Source: Halictus rubicundus
Lineage: Eukaryota > Arthropoda > Insecta > Hymenoptera > Halictidae
Direction: 5' to 3'
NCBI RefSeq assembly: GCF_050948215.1
Contig: NW_027488713.1
Coordinates: 478,632-542,631, forward strand
DNA length: 64,000 bases
The translations under genes and the position numbers were made by a program. A model generated the notes under the pieces. The model was not told the origin of the DNA. It saw nothing but the letters and a program-made list of their open reading frames with translations, and made no database searches. This document shows, in pieces, positions 1 through 12,593 of this stretch. Positions within the stretch are counted from its first letter, which is position 1, and every line of letters starts with the position of its first letter.

Positions 1-1900
1 CCTCTATCCTATCCTATCCTCTATCCTATCCTATCCTCTATCATATCCTATCCTCTATCCTATCCTATCCTCTATCCTATCCTATCCTCTATCCTATCCT
101 ATCCTCTATCCTATCCTATCCTCTATCCTATCCTATCCTCTATCCTATCATATCCTCTAACTTATCCTATCCTCTTTCCTATCCTATCCTCTATCCTATC
201 CTATCCTCTATCCTATCCTATCCTCTATCATATCCTATCCTCTATCCTATCCTATCCTCTATCCTATCCTGTCCTCTATTCTATCCTAACCTCTATCTTA
301 TCCGTTCGTATCCTCTATCGTATCCTATCCTCTATCCTATCCTATCCTCTATCCTATCCTATCCTCTATCTTATCCTATCCTCTATCCTATCCTATCCTC
401 TATCCTATCCTATCCTCTATCCTATCCTATCCTCTATCCTATCCTACCATCTATCCTATCCTTTCGTATCCTCTATCGTATCCTATCCTCTATCCTATCC
501 TATCCTCTATCCTATCCTATCCTCTATCTTATCCTATCCTCTATCCTATCCTATCATCTATCCTGTCCTATCCTCTATCCTCTCCTATCCTCTATCATAT
601 CCTATCCTCTATCCTATCCTATCCTCTATCCTATCCAATCCCCTATCCTATCCTCTATCGTATCCTATGCTCTACCCTATCCATTCGTATCCTCTATCGT
701 ATCCTATCCTCTATCCTATCGTATCCTCTATCCTATCCTATCCTCTATCCTATACTATCCACTATCCTATCCTATCCCCTATCCTATCCTATCCTCTATC
801 CTATCCTATCCTCTATCGTATCCTACCCTCTATCCTATCCTTACGTATCCTCTATCGTATCCTATCCTCTATCCTATCCTATCCTCTATCCTATCCTATC
901 CTCTATCTTATCCTATCCTCTATCCTATCCTATCATCTATCCTATCCTATCCTCTATCCTATCCTATCCTCAATCCTATCCTATCCTCTATCCTATCCTA
1001 CCCTCTATCCTATCCTATTCTCTATCCTATCCTATCCTCTATCCTATCCTATCCTCTATCCTATCCTATCCTCTATCCTATCCTATCCTCTATCCTATCC
1101 TATCCTCTATCCTATCATATCCTCTATCCTATCCTATCCTCTATCCTATCCTATCCTCTATCCTATCCTATCCTCTATCCTATCCTATCCTCTATCCTAT
1201 CCTATCCTCTATCCTATCCTATCCTCTATCCTATCCTATCTTCTATCCTATCCTATCCTCTATCCTATCCTATCCTCTATCCTATCCTATCCTCTATCCT
1301 ATCCTCTATTCTATCCTATCCTCCATCATATCCTATCCTCTATCCTATCCTATCCTCTATCCTATCCTATCTTCTATCCTAACCTATCCTCTATCCTATC
1401 CTATCCTCTATCCTATCCTATCCTCTATCCTATCCTACCCTCTATCCTATCCTATCGTATCCTCTATCGTATCCTATCCTCTATCCTATCCTATCCTCTA
1501 TCCTATCCTACCCTCTATCCTATCCTATAGTATCCTCTATCGTATCCTATCCTCTATCCTATCCTATCCTCTATTATATCCTATCCTCTATACTATCCTA
1601 TCCTCTATCTTATCCTATCCTCTATCCAATCCTATCATCTATCCTATCCTATCCTCTATCCTATCCTATCCTCTATCATATCCTATCCTCTATCATATCC
1701 TATCCTCTATCCTATCCAATCCTCTATCCTATCCTATCCTCTATAATATCCTATCGTATCCTCTATCCTATCCTATCGTATCCTCTATCCTATCCTATCC
1801 TCTATCCTATCCTCTATCCTATCCTATCCTCTATCCTATCCTCTATCCTATCCTATCCTCTATCCTATCCTATCCTCTATCCTATCCTATCCTCTATCCT
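1..1900 (+). repeat. Satellite HOR segment, partner of 5,951-7,800
   Basis: The order of variant monomers matches that of about 5,951-7,800: CTAACTTATCC then CTTTCC, TCCGTTCGTA (301 and 6,251), ATGCTCTACCC (667 and 6,583) and CTATTATATCC (1,571 and 7,487). The offset is 5,950 bp at first and 5,916 bp after about 560, a difference of two 17-bp monomers. The left edge is cut by the window. Open frames here are not genes. Confidence 0.85.
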
Positions 1901-2843
1901 ATCCTATCCTCTATCCTATCCTATCCTCTATCCTATCCTATCCTCTATCCTATCCTATCCTCTATCCTATCCTATCCTCTATCCTATCCTATCCTCTATC
2001 CTATCCTATCCTCTATCCTATCCTATCTTCTATCCTATCCTATCCTCTATCCTATCCTATCCTCTATCCTATCCTATCCTCTATCCTATCCTCTATTCTA
2101 TCCTATCCTCCATCATATCCTATCCTCTATCCTATCCTATCCTCTATCCTATCGTATCCTCTATCCTATCCTATCCTCTATCCTATACTATCCACTATCC
2201 TATCCTATCCCCTATCCTATCCTATCCTCTATCCCATCCTATCCTCTATCGTATCCTACCCTCTATCCTATCCTTACGTATCCTCTATCGTATCCTATCC
2301 TCTATCCTATCCTATCCTCTATCCTATCCTATCCTCTGTCCTATCCTATCCTCGATCCTATCCTATCTTCTATCCTATCCTATCGTCTATCCTATCATAT
2401 CCTCTATCTTATAATATCCTCTATCCTATCCTATCCTCTATCCTATCCTATCCTCTATCCTATCCTACCCTCTATCATATCCTGTCCTCTATCCTATCCT
2501 ATCCTCTATCCTATCCTACCCACTATCCTATCCTATCCTATCCTCTATCGTATCCTATCCTCTATCATATCCCATCCTCTATCCTATCCTATCCTCTATC
2601 CTATCCTATCCTCTATCCTATCATATCCTCTATCTTATCCTTTCCTCTATCCTATCCTATCCTCTATCCTATCCTATCCTCTATCATATCCTATCCTCTA
2701 TCCTATCCTATCCTCTATCCTATCCTATCCTCTATCCTATCCTATCCTCTATCCTATCCTATCCTCTATCCTATCCTATCCTCTATCCTATCCTATCCTC
2801 TCTTCTATCCTAACCTATTCTCTATCCTATCCTATCCTATCCT
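1901..2843 (+). repeat. Mixed satellite with short duplicated segments
   Basis: No gene is seen. About 2,150-2,320 repeats the variant order of 720-890 (TATACTATCC at 751 and 2,184, then a TTACGTATCC variant), offset about 1,433 bp. About 2,390-2,580 resembles 5,070-5,240, with CTTATAATATCC followed by a CTACCCACTATCC variant. The rest is near-consensus monomers. Confidence 0.75.
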
Positions 2844-3345
2844 CTAGCGTCTCCTATCCTGTATACGATCCAATCCCCTATCGTCTACCGTATCATATTC
2901 TCTATCCTATCCTCTACAGTATCGTATCCTCTATCCTATCCAATCCTCTATCCTATCCGATCCTCTATAATATCGTATGCTCTATCATATCCTATCCTCT
3001 TTCCTATAATATCATCTGTCCTATCCTATTCTCCATCCTATCCTATCCTCATATCGTCTCCTATCCTCTATCCTATCCCATCCCCTATCCTATCCTCTAT
3101 CCTATCCTATCCTCTATAATATCGTATCCTCTATCATATCCTATCCTCTTTCCTATAATATCATCTATCCTATCCTATTCTCCATCCTATCCTATCCTCA
3201 TATCGTCTCCTATCCTCTATCCTATCCAATCCCCTATCCTATCCTCTATCCTATCCTATCCTCTATAATATCGTATCCTCTATCATATCCTTTCCTCTTT
3301 CCTATAATATCATCTGTTCCTATCCTATTCTCTATCCTATCCAAT
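2844..3345 (+). repeat. Degenerate satellite with a 149-bp unit repeated three times
   Basis: A diverged cassette head (CTAGCGTCTCC, CTGTATACGATCC, CTACAGTATCG) is followed by a 149-bp unit. The unit begins CTATAATATCG at 2,965, 3,114 and 3,263 and contains CTTTCCTATAATATC and, in the first two copies, CTCATATCGTCTCC. The third copy is cut short near 3,320. It is still recognisably derived from the 5- and 7-bp words. This is among the most diverged satellite in the window. Confidence 0.85.
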
Positions 3346-3589
3346 CCTCTATTCTATCCGATCCTCTATCCTCTAATATCCTCTATCCTATCCTATCCTA
3401 TCCTCAATCCTATCCTATCCTCTATCCTATCCTACCCTCTACCCTATCCTATCCTCTATCATATCCTATCCTCTATCCTATCCTATCCTCTATCCTATCC
3501 TATCCTCTATCCTATCCTATCCTCTATCCTATCCTATCCTCTATCCTATCCTATCCTCTATCCTATCCTAACCTCTATCCTATCGTATC
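3346..3589 (+). repeat. Near-consensus satellite, no gene
   Basis: Mostly standard monomers with scattered CTCAATCC and CTACCC variants. Nothing else is seen. Confidence 0.8.
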
Positions 3590-5355
3590 CTCTATCCTAT
3601 CATATCCTCTATCCTATCCTCTATCCTATCCTCTATCCTATCCTATCCTCTATCCTATCCTGTATCCTATCCTATCCTCTATCCTATCCTATCTTCTATC
3701 CTAACCTATCCTCTATCCTATCCTATTCTCTATCCTATCCTATCCTATCCTCTACCGTCTCCTATCCTGTATACAATCCAATCCCCTATCGTCTACCGTA
3801 TCATATTCTCTATCCTATCCTCTACAGTATCGTATCCTCTATCCTATCCAATCCTCTATCCTATCCTATCCTCAACCCTATCCTATCCTCAATTCTATCC
3901 TATACTCCATCCTATCCTATCCGCTATCCTATCCTATCCTCTATCCTATAATATCCTCTATCCTATCCAATCCTCTATCCTATCCAATCCTCTATCCTAT
4001 CCAATCCTCTATCCTATCCACTATCCTATTCTCTATCATATCCTAGCATCTATCCTATCATTTCCTCCATCCTATTCTATACTCTATCCTATCCTTTCCG
4101 CTATCCTATCCTATCCTCTATCTTCTCCTATCGCCTATCCTATATAATTCTATATCCTATCCTGTATCCGATCATATCCTCTATCCTATCCTATCCACTA
4201 TCCTATCCTATCCTCTACCCTATCCTAACCTCTATCCTATCCTATCCTCTATCCTATCATATCCTCTATGATATCCTATCCTCTATCCTATCCTATCCTC
4301 TATCATATCCTATCTTCTATCCTATCCTATCCTCTATCCTATCCTATCCTCTATCCTATCCTATCCTCTACCCTATCCTATCGTATCCTCTATCCTATCC
4401 TATCTGCTATCCTATCCAATCCTCTATCCTATCCGATCCTCTATCATATCCTATCCTCTTTCCTATCCTCTATCCTATCCTATTCTCTATCCTATCCTAT
4501 CCTATCCTCTACCATCTCCTATCCTGTATCCGATCCAATCCCCTATCGTCTACCGTATCATATTCTCTATCCTATCCTCTATAGTATCGTATTATCTATC
4601 CTATCCAATCCTCTATCCTATCCGATCCTCTATCATATCCTATCCTCTTTCTTATAATATCATCTGTAATATCCTATCCTCTATCCTATCCTATCCTCTA
4701 TCCTATTCTATCCTCTATCATATCCTATCCTCTATCCTATCCTACCCTCTATCCTATCCATTCGTATCCTCTATCCTATCCTATCCTCTATCCTATCCTA
4801 CCCTCTATCCTATCCTTTCGTATCCTCTATCCTATCCTATCCTCTATCTTATCCTATCCTCTATCCTATCCTATCATCTATCCTGTCCTATCCTCTATCC
4901 TCTCCTATCCTCTATCATATCCTATCCTCTATCCTATCCTATCCTCTATCCTATCCAATCCCCTATCCTATCCTCTATCGTATCCTATGCTCTATCCTAT
5001 CCATTCGTATCCTCTATCGTATCCTATCCTCTATCCTGTCCTATCCTCTATCCTATCCTATCGTCTATCCTATCATATCCTCTATCTTATAATATCCTCT
5101 ATCCTATCCTATCCTGTATCCTATCCTATCCTCTATCCTATCCTATCCTCTGTCATATCCTGTCCTCTATCCTATCCTATCCTCTATCCTATCCTACCCA
5201 CTATCCTATCCTATCCTATCCTCTATCGTATCCTATCCTCTATCCTATCCCATCCTCTATCCTATCCTATCCTCTATCCTATCCTATCCTCTATCCTCTC
5301 CTATCCTCTATCTTATCCTATCCTCTATCCTATCCTATTATCTATCCTGTCCTAT
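3590..5355 (+). repeat. Satellite HOR segment, partner of about 8,150-9,904
   Basis: Variant monomers recur in the same order about 4.55 kb downstream: CTACCGTCTCC (3,752 and 8,318), ATGATATCC (4,268 and 8,817) and ATGCTCTATCC (4,987 and 9,536). The offset is 4,566 bp, then 4,549 bp, because the left copy has one more CCAATCC-type monomer near 4,000. The segment includes heavily diverged words near 4,020-4,180 (CTAGCATC, TTTCCGC, CTATATAATTC). Confidence 0.88.
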
Positions 5356-5950
5356 CCTCTATCCTATCCTATCTTCTATCCTAACCTATCCTCTATCCTA
5401 TCCTATCCTCTATCCTATCCTATCCTCTATCCTATCCTCTATCCTATCCTCTATCCTATCCTCTATCCTATCCTATCCTCTATCCTATCCTCTATCCTAT
5501 CCTATCCTCTATCCTATCCTATCCTCTATCCTATCCTATCTTCTATCCTAACCTATCCTCTATCCTATCCTATCCTCTATCCTATCCTATCCTCTATCCT
5601 ATCCTACCCTCTATCCTATCCTATCGTATCCTCTATCGTATCCTATCCTCTATCCTATCCTATCCTCTATCCTATCCTACCCTCTATCCTTTCCTATCGT
5701 ATCCCCTATCGTATCCTATCCTCTATCCTATCCTATCCTCTATTATATCCTATCCTCTATCCTATCCTATCCTATCCTCTATCCTATCCTATCCTCTATC
5801 CTATCCTATCCTCTATCATATATTATCCTCTATCATATCCTATCCTGTATCCTATCCTATCCTCTATCCTATCCTACCCTCTATCCTATCCATTCGTATC
5901 CTCTATCGTATCCTATCCTCTATCCTGTCCTATCCTCTATCCTATCCTAT
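5356..5950 (+). repeat. Satellite with a run of 12-bp monomers
   Basis: Mostly standard monomers. Around 5,425-5,500 one CCTAT word is missing from consecutive monomers, giving a 12-bp CCTCTATCCTAT run of about four units and then a further 12-bp unit. Because 12 is divisible by 3, the spurious translation locks into ILYP repeats here. Further right, CTATAGT-type and CCATTCG-type variants are shared with other HOR copies. Confidence 0.8.
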
Positions 5951-7800
5951 CCTCTATCCTATCCTATCCTCTATCCTATCCTATCCTCTATCATATCCTA
6001 TCCTCTATCCTATCCTATCCTCTATCCTATCCTATCCTCTATCCTATCCTATCCTCTATCCTATCCTATCCTCTATCCTATCCTATCCTCTATCCTATCA
6101 TATCCTCTAACTTATCCTATCCTCTTTCCTATCCTATCCTCTATCCTATCCTATCCTCTATCCTATCCTATCCTCTATCATATCCTATCCTCTATCCTAT
6201 CCTATCCTCTATCCTATCCTGTCCTCTATTCTATCCTAACCTCTATCTTATCCGTTCGTATCCTCTATCGTATCCTATCCTCTATCCTATCCTATCCTCT
6301 ATCCTATCCTATCCTCTATCTTATCCTATCCTCTATCCTATCCTATCCTCTATCCTATCCTATCCTCTATCCTATCCTATCCTCTATCCTATCCTACCAT
6401 CTATCCTATCCTTTCGTATCCTCTATCGTATCCTATCCTCTATCCTATCCTATCCTCTATCCTATCCTATCATCTATCCTGTCCTATCCTCTATCCTCTC
6501 CTATCCTCTATCATATCCTATCCTCTATCCTATCCTATCCTCTATCCTATCCAATCCCCTATCCTATCCTCTATCGTATCCTATGCTCTACCCTATCCAT
6601 TCGTATCCTCTATCGTATCCTATCCTCTATCCTATCGTATCCTCTATCCTATCCTATCCTCTATCCTATACTATCCACTATCCTATCCTATTCCCTATCC
6701 TATCCTATCCTCTATCCTATCCTATCCTCTATCGTATCCTACCCTCTATCCTATCCTTACGTATCCTCTATCGTATCCTATCCTCTATCCTATCCTATCC
6801 TCTATCCTATCCTATCCTCTATCTTATCCTATCCTCTATCCTATCCTATCATCTATCCTATCCTATCCTCTATCCTATCCTATCCTCAATCCTATCCTAT
6901 CCTCTATCCTATCCTACCCTCTATCCTATCCTATTCTCTATCCTATCCTATCCTCTATCCTATCCTATCCTCTATCCTATCCTATCCTCTATCCTATCCT
7001 ATCCTCTATCCTATCCTATCCTCTATCCTATCCTATCCTCTATCCTATCCTATCCTCTATCCTATCCTATCCTCTATCCTATCCTATCCTCTATCCTATC
7101 CTATCCTCTATCCTATCCTATCCTCTATCCTATCCTATCCTCTATCCTATCCTATCTTCTATCCTATCCTATCCTCTATCCTATCCTATCCTCTATCCTA
7201 TCCTATCCTCTATCCTATCCTCTATTCTATCCTATCCTCCATCCTATCCTATCCTCTATCCTATCCTATCCTCTATCCTATCCTATCTTCTATCCTAACC
7301 TATCCTCTATCCTATCCTATCCTCTATCCTATCCTATCCTCTATCCTATCCTACCCTCTATCCTATCCTATCGTATCCTCTATCGTATCCTATCCTCTAT
7401 CCTATCCTATCCTCTATCCTATCCTACCCTCTATCCTATCCTATAGTATCCTCTATCGTATCCTATCCTCTATCCTATCCTATCCTCTATTATATCCTAT
7501 CCTCTATACTATCCTATCCTCTATCTTATCCTATCCTCTATCCAATCCTATCATCTATCCTATCCTATCCTCTATCCTATCCTATCCTCTATCATATCCT
7601 ATCCTCTATCATATCCTATCCTCTATCCTATCCAATCCTCTATCCTATCCTATCCTCTATAATATCCTATCGTATCCTCTATCCTATCCTATCGTATCCT
7701 CTATCCTATCCTATCCTCTATCCTATCCTCTATCCTATCCTATCCTCTATCCTATCCTCTATCCTATCCTATCCTCTATCCTATCCTATCCTCTATCCTA
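5951..7800 (+). repeat. Satellite HOR segment, second copy of 1-1,900
   Basis: This is the second copy of the window's left end, with the same variant-monomer order. It lacks 34 bp (two monomers) relative to the first copy near 6,470. Long open frames cross it only because the monomer has no + strand stop. Confidence 0.85.
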
Positions 7801-8150
7801 TCCTATCTTCTATCCTTTCCTATCGTATCCTCTATCGTATCCTATCCTCTATCCTATCCTATCCTCTATCCTATCCTACCCTCTATCCTTTCCTATCGTA
7901 TCCTCTATCGTATCCTATCCTCTATCCTATCCTATCCTCTATTATATCCTACCCTCTATACTATCCTATCCTCTATCTTATCCTATCCTCTATCCAATCC
8001 TATCGTCTATCCTATCCTATCCTCTATCCTATCATATCCTCTATCATATCCTATCCTCTATCATATCCTATCCTCTATCCTATCCAATCCTCTATCCTAT
8101 CCTATCCTCTATAATATCCTATCGTATCCTCTATCCTATCCTATCGTATC
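7487..8150 (+). repeat. Local satellite duplication, period about 452 bp
   Basis: A variant string beginning CTATTATATCC, then CTATACTATCC, CTATCTTATCC and CCAATCC starts at 7,487 and again at 7,939, with minor differences (CCTAT against CCTAC; CATC against CGTC). Confidence 0.8.
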
Positions 8151-9904
8151 CTCTATCCTATCATATCCTCTATCCTATCCTCTATCCTATCCTCTATCCT
8201 ATCCTATCCTCTATCCTATCCTATCCTCTATCCTATCCTATCCTCTATCCTATCCTATCTTCTATCCTAACCTATCCTCTATCCTATCCTATTCTCTATC
8301 CTATCCTATCCTATCCTCTACCGTCTCCTATCCTGTATACAATCCAATCCCCTATCGTCTACCGTATCATATTCTCTATCCTATCCTCTACAGTATCGTA
8401 TCCTCTATCCTATCCAATCCTCTATCCTATCCTATCCTCAACCCTATCCTATCCTCAATTCTATCCTATACTCCATCCTATCCTATCCGCTATCCTATCC
8501 TATCCTCTATCCTATAATATCCTCTATCCTATCCAATCCTCTATCCTATCCAATCCTCTATCCTATCCACTATCCTATTCTCTATCATATCCTAGCATCT
8601 ATCCTATCATTTCCTCCATCCTATTCTATACTCTATCCTATCCTTTCCGCTATCCTATCCTATCCTCTATCTTCTCCTATCGCCTATCCTATATAATTCT
8701 ATATCCTATCCTGTATCCGATCCTATCCTCTATCCTATCCTATCCACTATCCTATCCTATCCTCTACCCTATCCTAACCTCTATCCTATCCTATCCTCTA
8801 TCCTATCATATCCTCTATGATATCCTATCCTCTATCCTATCCTATCCTCTATCATATCCTATCTTCTATCCTATCCTATCCTCTATCCTATCCTATCCTC
8901 TATCCTATCCTATCCTCTACCCTATTGTATCGTATCCTCTATCCTATCCTATCTGCTATCCTATCCAATCCTCTATCCTATCCGATCCTCTATCATATCC
9001 TATCCTCTTTCCTATCCTCTATCCTATCCTATTCTCTATCCTATCCTATCCTATCCTCTACCATCTCCTATCCTGTATCCGATCCAATCCCCTATCGTCT
9101 ACCGTATCATATTCTCTATCCTATCCTCTATAGTATCGTATTATCTATCCTATCCAATCCTCTATCCTATCCGATCCTCTATCATATCCTATCCTCTTTC
9201 TTATAATATCATCTGTAATATCCTATCCTCTATCCTATCCTATCCTCTATCCTATCCTATCCTCTATCATATCCTATCCTCTATCCTATCCTACCCTCTA
9301 TCCTATCCATTCGTATCCTCTATCCTATCCTATCCTCTATCCTATCCTACCCTCTATCCTATCCTTTCGTATCCTCTATCCTATCCTATCCTCTATCTTA
9401 TCCTATCCTCTATCCTATCCTATCATCTATCCTGTCCTATCCTCTATCCTCTCCTATCCTCTATCATATCCTATCCTCTATCCTATCCTATCCTCTATCC
9501 TATCCAATCCCCTATCCTATCCTCTATCGTATCCTATGCTCTATCCTATCCATTCGTATCCTCTATCGTATCCTATCCTCTATCCTGTCCTATCCTCTAT
9601 CCTATCCTATCGTCTATCCTATCATATCCTCTATCTTATAATATCCTCTATCCTATCCTATCCTGTATCCTATCCTATCCTCTATCCTATCCTATCCTCT
9701 GTCATATCCTGTCCTCTATCCTATCCTATCCTCTATCCTATTCTACCCACTATCCTATCCTATCCTATCCTCTATCGTATCCTATCCTCTATCCTATCCC
9801 ATCCTCTATCCTATCCTATCCTCTATCCTATCCTATCCTCTATCCTCTCCTATCCTCTATCTTATCCTATCCTCTATCCTATCCTATTATCTATCCTGTC
9901 CTAT
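8150..9904 (+). repeat. Satellite HOR segment, second copy of 3,590-5,355
   Basis: This copy carries the same variant order as the left copy, including a diverged cassette head at 8,318 and another at 9,058, and ATGCTCTATCC at 9,536. The two copies part company where the left reads CTATCCTATCC (about 5,355) and the right reads CTATCCTCTCC (about 9,904). Confidence 0.88.
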
Positions 9905-10499
9905 CCTCTATCCTCTCCTATCCTCTATCATATCCTATCCTCTATCCTATCCAATCCTCTATCCTATCCTATCCTCTATCCTATCATATCCTCTATCTTA
10001 TCCTATCCTCTATCCTATCCTATCCTCTATCCTATCCTATCCTCTATCCTATCCTATCCTCTATATTATCCTATCCTCTATCCTATCGTATCCTCTATCC
10101 TATCCTATCCTCTATCATATCCTATCCTCTATCCTATTCTATCCTCTATCCTATCCTATCCTCTATCCTATCCTATCCTCTGTCATATCCTGTCCTCTAT
10201 CCTATCCTATCCTCTATCCTATCCTACCCACTATCCTATCCTATCCTATCCTCTATCGTATCCTATCCTCTATCCGATCCCATCCTCTATCCTATCCTAT
10301 CCTCTATCCTATCCTATCCTCTATCCTATCATATCCTCTATCTTATCCTATCCTCTATCCTATCCTGTCCTCTATCCTATCCTATTCTCTATCCTATCCT
10401 ATCCTCTATCATATCCTATCCTCTATCCTATCCTATCCTCTATCCTATCCTATCCTCTATCCTATCCTATCCTCTACCCTATCCTATCGTATCCTCTAT
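9905..10499 (+). repeat. Satellite junction region, no gene
   Basis: Near-consensus monomers with scattered variants (CTGTCATATCCTGTCC, CTACCCACTATCC, CTATATTATCC) that also occur at 15,490, 18,470, 19,400 and 23,900. Confidence 0.75.
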
Positions 10500-12593
10500 C
10501 CTATCCTATCCTCTATCCTATCCAATCCTCTATCCTATCCGATCCTCTATCATATCCTATCCTCTTTCCTATCCTCTATCCTATCCTATTCTCTATCCTA
10601 TCCTATCCTATACTCTACCATCTCCTATCCTGTATAAGATCCAATCCCCTATCGTCTACCGTATCATATTCTCTATCCTATCCTCTATAGTATCGTATTA
10701 TCTATCCTATCCAATCCTCTATCCTATCCTTTCCACTATCTTATACTTTCCTCTATAATATCCTATTTTCTATAAGATCGTAACCTCTATCCTATACTGT
10801 CCTCTATCCTATCCTATCCTCTATCCTATCCTATACTCTATCCTATCCTATCGTATCCTCTATCGTATCCTATCCTCTATGCTATCCTATCCTCTATCCT
10901 ATCCAATCCCCTATCCTATCCTCTATCCTATCCTATCCTCTATCCTATCCTATCCTCTATCATATCCTATCCTCTATCCTATCCAATCCTCTATCCTATC
11001 CCATCCTCCATCCTATCCTATCGTATCCTCTATCCTATCCTATCGTATCCTCTATCCTATCCAATCCTCTATCCTATCCTATCCTCTATCCTATCCTATC
11101 CTCTATCATATCCTATCCTCTATCCTATCCTATCCTGTATCCTATCCTATAATCTATCCTATCCTATCGTATCCTCTATCGTATCCTATCCCCTATGCTA
11201 TCCTATCCTCTATCCTATCCAATCCCCTATCCTATCCTCTATCCTATCCTATCGTCTATCCTATCCTATCCTCTATCATATCCTATCCTCTATCCTATCC
11301 AATCCTCTATCCTATCCGACCCTCTATCATATCCTATCCTCTTTCCTATCCTCTATCCTATCCTATTCTCTATCCTATCCTATCCTATCCTCTACCATCT
11401 CCTATCCTGTATCCGATCCAATCCCCTATCGTCTACCGTATCATATTCTCTATCCTATCCTCTATAGTATCGTATTATATATCCTATCCAATCCTCTATC
11501 CTATCCTTTCCACTATCTTATACTTTCCTCTATAATATCCTATTTTCTATAAGATCGTAACCTCTATCCTATACTGTCCTCTATCCTATCCTATCCTCTA
11601 TCCTATCCTATACTCTATCCTATGCTATCGTATCCTCTATCGTATCCTATCCTCTATGCTATCCTATCCTCTATCCTATCCAATCCCCTATCCTATCCTC
11701 TATCCTATCCTATCCTCTATCCTATCCTATCCTCTATCATATCCTATCCTCTATCCTATCCAATCCTCTATCCTATCCTATCCTCCATCCTATCCTATCG
11801 TATCCTCTATCCTATCCTATCGTATCCTCTATCCTATCCTATCGTATCCTCTATCCTATCCTATCGTATCCTCTATCCTATCCAATCCTCTATCCTATCC
11901 TATCCTCTATCCTATCCTATCCTCTATCATATCCTATCCTCTATCCTATCCTATCCTCTATCCTATCCTATCCTCTATCCTATCCTATCGTATCCTCTAT
12001 CCTATCCTATCCTCTATCCTATCCTATCCTCTATCCTACCATATCCTCTAACTTATCCTATTCTCTATCCTATCCTATCCTCTATCTTATCCTATCCTCT
12101 ATCCTATCCTATCCTCTATCCTATCCTATCCTCTATCCTATCCTATCCTCTATCCTATCCTATCCTCTATCATATCCTATCCTCTATCCTATCCTATCCT
12201 CTATCCTATCCTATCCTCTATCCTATCCAATCCTCTATCCTATCCTATCCTCTATCCTATCCTATCGTATCCTCTATCCTATCCTATCGTATCCTCTATC
12301 CTATCCTATCGTATCCTCTATCCTATCCTATCCTCTATCCTATCCTATCCTCTATCCTATCCTATCCTCTATCCTATCCTATCCTCTATCCTATCCTATC
12401 CTCTATCCTATCCTATCCTCTATCCTATCCTATCCTCTATATTATCCTATCCTCTATCCTATCGTATCCTCTAACTTATCCTATCCTCTTTCCTATCCTA
12501 TCCTCTATCCTATCCTATCCTCTATCCTATCCTATCCTCTATCATATCCTAGCCTCTATCATATCCTATCCTCTATCCTATCCAATCCTCTAT
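10500..12593 (+). repeat. HOR unit 1 of a roughly 2.08-kb tandem pair
   Basis: Marker spacing to the next unit is 2,094 bp (CTATAGT at 10,685 and 12,779) and 2,077 bp (ATGCTATCC at 11,195/13,272 and 11,656/13,733), a difference of one monomer. Inside the unit the 171-bp diverged cassette occurs twice, at 10,615 and 11,392, 777 bp apart. The unit therefore contains a 777-bp sub-repeat. Confidence 0.88.
11392..11562 (+). repeat. Diverged 171-bp satellite cassette (type example)
   Basis: The cassette runs from CTACCATCTCC through CTGTATCCGATCC, CTACCGTATCATATTC, CTATAGTATCG, CTTTCCACTATC and TATTTTCTATAAGATCG to GTAACC. Thirteen full copies, each exactly 171 bp, start at 10,615, 11,392, 12,709, 13,469, 15,921, 17,211, 17,857, 19,766, 24,285, 24,948, 25,725, 29,960 and 32,460. 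Twelve of them are followed 94 bp after their end by an ATGCTATCC variant monomer; the exception is 24,285, where the ATG base is absent. Head-only versions start at 2,844, 3,752, 4,509, 8,318 and 9,058. Tail-only versions end at 45,969 and 58,284, also followed by ATG at +94. The cassette is still made of 5/7-bp words, so it looks like old diverged satellite rather than an insertion. No function is implied. Confidence 0.9.

Noticed and set aside
667..690. Possible CENP-B box at CCATTCG-type variants
   Set aside because: Only the TTCG core is shared. The required downstream CGGG half is absent at every CCATTCGTATCC site I looked at.
667..1530. Open frames of 74-819 codons throughout the + strand (for example 667-1,530, 4,987-7,446, 13,733-16,081, 19,996-22,215, 25,955-27,871)
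   Set aside because: All translate the 17-bp satellite. They exist because the monomer has no + strand stop and start wherever a mutated monomer makes ATG. Overlapping frames give the same peptide. No codon bias, domain, promoter or ribosome-binding context supports a gene.
11392..11562. The 171-bp cassette as an alpha-satellite-like monomer
   Set aside because: Only the length coincides. The sequence is diverged 5/7-bp words of the same satellite and does not resemble alpha satellite.
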